A stretch of DNA of 16,116 nucleotides, taken from positions 1-16,116 of the forward strand of contig JACJWF010000028.1 in assembly GCA_020637295.1 (NCBI GenBank), written 5' to 3'. The position numbers and the translations under genes are program-made. This DNA is from Acidimicrobiaceae bacterium (GTDB taxonomy: Bacteria; Actinomycetota; Acidimicrobiia; Acidimicrobiales; Ilumatobacteraceae). The notes beneath the pieces were generated by a model. It was not told the DNA's origin. It did no database searches and saw only the letters and a program-made list of their open reading frames with translations. Within the stretch, counting starts at the first letter, position 1. Each line of letters starts with the position of its first letter. Shown piece by piece: positions 14,828-16,116 of the stretch.

Positions 14828-14831
14828 CGTA
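14826..14831 (-). promoter_or_regulatory. Candidate -10 box of DUF2207 gene C
   Basis: On the minus strand TACGGT is followed by seven bases and a GTG at 14818. It lies in the short gap after the methyltransferase stop. The one-base-longer spacing and overlap with the alternative GTG at 14827 make this weaker than the similar boxes at 118, 5660, 8666 and 9883. Confidence 0.3.
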
Positions 14832-14842
14832 CTGCGGCACGG

Positions 14843-15607
14843 TCACGCGGTGGCGAGCGCCACCCAACCGTCGTCGCCCCCGTGGACCTGCACCTCGGCG
14901 AACCCGGCCGCCCGCAACGCCACCTGGATCTCCGCGGCCGGCCAGCAGCGCAGACGCATCCGGCGGAACCACGTGTCCTGCAGCCCGCCGGCGGCGTCGT
15001 AGACCTCGAGGCGGTTGAACACCAGGTGCACCTGGGTCGCGGTGTCGTCCGAGCCGATGGCCTCGTGGGTGACGTACGTCAGGCCGGTCGCCTCGTCCGT
15101 GCCGGAGCGCCGCAGCCGCCACTGGAACCCGGTGGTGGCACCCGGGACATCGCCCGACCCGCTGAACGCCAGCACGCCACCCGGTTCCAGGTGAGCGAGG
15201 TAGCTGCGCAGCGCGGCCAGCGGGTTGTGCACCACCAGCCCGAAGCTGCCCGCCGGGCAGACGATCGCGGCATATCGGCGCGGCAGGGCCAGCGGCGCCA
15301 TCGTCCCCTCGTGCAGCACGGCGTCGAGCCCCGCGGCCGCGAGGTGGGCGCGGCACCTGGCCAGCATGTGCGGCGACGACTCCAAGCCCTCCACGTCCAA
15401 GCCCTGTTGACGGGCCGGCACGAGGAAGCGGCCGTTGCCGGTGCCGAGCTCCAGCGCGGCACCGCCCGCCCGGCGGATGGCACCGAGGTAGACCTCGTCG
15501 TCGGCGAACACCGTGCCGGGGGGCAGCCAGGCGTCGTACGCCGGCGCCAGCACCTCGTCGTACCCGCGCTCGGGCATGGTGTCGATGAACTGGTCGGACG
15601 CCGCCAT
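14843..15607 (-). CDS. Class I SAM-dependent methyltransferase
   Basis: The 254-residue product has the SAM-binding motif I ALELGTGNGRFLVPA at residues 51-65, an acidic residue after the second strand (VEGLESSPHMLARCR), and a later motif with YAAIVCPAGSFGLV and LEPGGVLAFSGSG. It resembles the small-molecule methyltransferase (Methyltransf_25-like) group; the acceptor cannot be predicted. The ATG at 15607 was chosen because the N-terminal helix YDEVLAPAYDAWLP begins just after. A weak -10-like GAGACT lies six bases upstream and repeat copy 3 starts 31 bp upstream. The DUF2207 gene C follows after a gap of about 15-24 bp. Confidence 0.88.
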   Translation of the reverse strand: MAASDQFIDTMPERGYDEVLAPAYDAWLPPGTVFADDEVYLGAIRRAGGAALELGTGNGRFLVPARQQGLDVEGLESSPHMLARCRAHLAAAGLDAVLHEGTMAPLALPRRYAAIVCPAGSFGLVVHNPLAALRSYLAHLEPGGVLAFSGSGDVPGATTGFQWRLRRSGTDEATGLTYVTHEAIGSDDTATQVHLVFNRLEVYDAAGGLQDTWFRRMRLRCWPAAEIQVALRAAGFAEVQVHGGDDGWVALATA

Positions 15608-15637
15608 CCGCCCAGTCTCGCGGACCCTCCCAACCCG

Positions 15638-15699
15638 AACTGGCGTGATATATCACGTCACTTCCCTGGTGGGCGGGGGTGTCACCGCGTCACTTCGGG
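15638..15699 (+). repeat. Dispersed palindromic repeat, copy 3
   Basis: This copy has a slightly decayed left arm (AACTGGCGTGA), an intact right arm TCACGTCACTT, and the second CGTCACTT at 15688-15695, again exactly 32 bp after the first. It has seven differences in 62 from copy 1 and lacks the mirrored left flank. It lies between the 3' end of the LolA-like gene and the start of the methyltransferase. Relative to the downstream gene its orientation is opposite to that of copy 1. Confidence 0.85.
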
Positions 15700-15736
15700 A
15701 ATGGGGCGGAGGGGACGGCGGGATTGGGGCGGCAGC

Positions 15737-16116
15737 TCAGCCGATGGTGGTGTCGGTCGTGGGGGCGGGGCAGGCGGCGGGCATCTGCACGGACACCGGC
15801 TGGTTCACCGAGGTCAGTTCGAGCGTGAAGGTCAGCTGGAAGACCTCTGCCGCCGTGGTGCCCTCCGCCGCGGTGCGCATGGTCGTGGCCACCTGGTACT
15901 TGAGGAGGTACCCGCCGTCGGCAGCCACCCAGATGTCACCCTGGTTGGTCTCCACCTGCGTGCCCGTGCCGGCGCCGAGGCCTTCGATGGTGAACGAGTA
16001 GTGCTTGGCGGCCACGCCGGCCACCGTCTCGTCGCCCACCAGTTGGGCATTGCCCGCCGGAATGACGATGTCGAACACCCCGCTCAGCACGGTGCCGAAG
16101 TCCGACCCGACCGGGT
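15737..16116 (-). CDS. C-terminal part of a LolA/LppX-like secreted protein (partial)
   Basis: The frame is open through the right edge of the window, so the N-terminus, and any signal peptide or lipobox, lies outside. About 126 residues are visible. The pattern GDETVAGVAAKHYSFT, then GDIWVAADGGYLLKYQ, and finally SVNQPVSVQMPAAC is characteristic of LolA/LppX-like lipoproteins, whose half-barrel carries lipids or other hydrophobic ligands outside the membrane. A GTG at 16090 is in frame but sits within the conserved fold and is not the real start. The assignment is from pattern memory of the fold, not a search. Confidence 0.65.
   Translation of the reverse strand, partial: PVGSDFGTVLSGVFDIVIPAGNAQLVGDETVAGVAAKHYSFTIEGLGAGTGTQVETNQGDIWVAADGGYLLKYQVATTMRTAAEGTTAAEVFQLTFTLELTSVNQPVSVQMPAACPAPTTDTTIG

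Noticed and set aside
5574..15700. In all three repeat copies one plus-strand frame reads a similar peptide (like VIYHVTSLVG)
   Set aside because: The differences between copies mostly change residues and no start, stop or ribosome binding site is shared; similarity is fully explained by DNA conservation.

Overview
The window is very GC-rich, has short intergenic gaps, uses many GTG starts and encodes actinobacterial-type proteins (FCD-type GntR regulator, CitA-type citrate synthases, gamma-glutamyl-ligase-like GlnA homologue). It is most likely chromosomal DNA of a high-GC actinobacterium. The class Acidimicrobiia is a guess from the overall flavour, not something the sequence proves. No rRNA, tRNA, CRISPR, transposase or phage gene was seen.

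Left part (130-7042): a catabolic-looking neighbourhood. A non-canonical SDR (130-879) is followed by a Dabb-domain protein (892-1191). On the opposite strand an aldehyde dehydrogenase (3332-1875) is followed after 10 bp by a FadR-type GntR regulator (1864-1139). Divergent from the aldehyde dehydrogenase are a classical SDR (3397-4167) and a glutamine-synthetase-like ligase (4164-5522), joined by an ATGA overlap. A PLP-dependent decarboxylase (about 5672-7042) follows. The 64-bp gap between the divergent units holds an exact match to the FadR-family operator pattern TnGTnnnACnA lying on a TACAAT -10 box, so the regulator probably controls both units. Amine production by the decarboxylase, glutamylation by the GS-like ligase and oxidation by the SDR and ALDH form a plausible but unproven pathway.

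Middle part (7023-11475): a DUF2207-type membrane protein gene and a citrate synthase with an N-terminal MerR-like helix-turn-helix, both on the minus strand. Both are cut by many one-base frame changes, most of which can be repaired by adding one base to a G/C run. Divergent from them is an intact citrate synthase with an N-terminal CBS pair (9946-11475). A perfect 14-bp palindrome lies between the two citrate synthase genes.

Right part (11553-16116, all minus strand): a partial secreted LolA/LppX-like protein at the window edge, a SAM methyltransferase, an intact DUF2207 protein with a Gly-rich tail, and a shorter DUF2207 paralogue that overlaps it and carries one frame break.

The most unusual element is a dispersed palindromic repeat with three copies (5565-5626, 11501-11594, 15638-15699). 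Its core is a 26-bp palindrome, followed at a fixed distance by another copy of CGTCACTT. The middle copy is a complete two-sided inverted repeat of about 90 bp between convergent genes, and it supplies the last codons and stop of the neighbouring gene. Several genes also have a TAnnnT box exactly 6 bp before the start codon, which suggests leaderless transcription.
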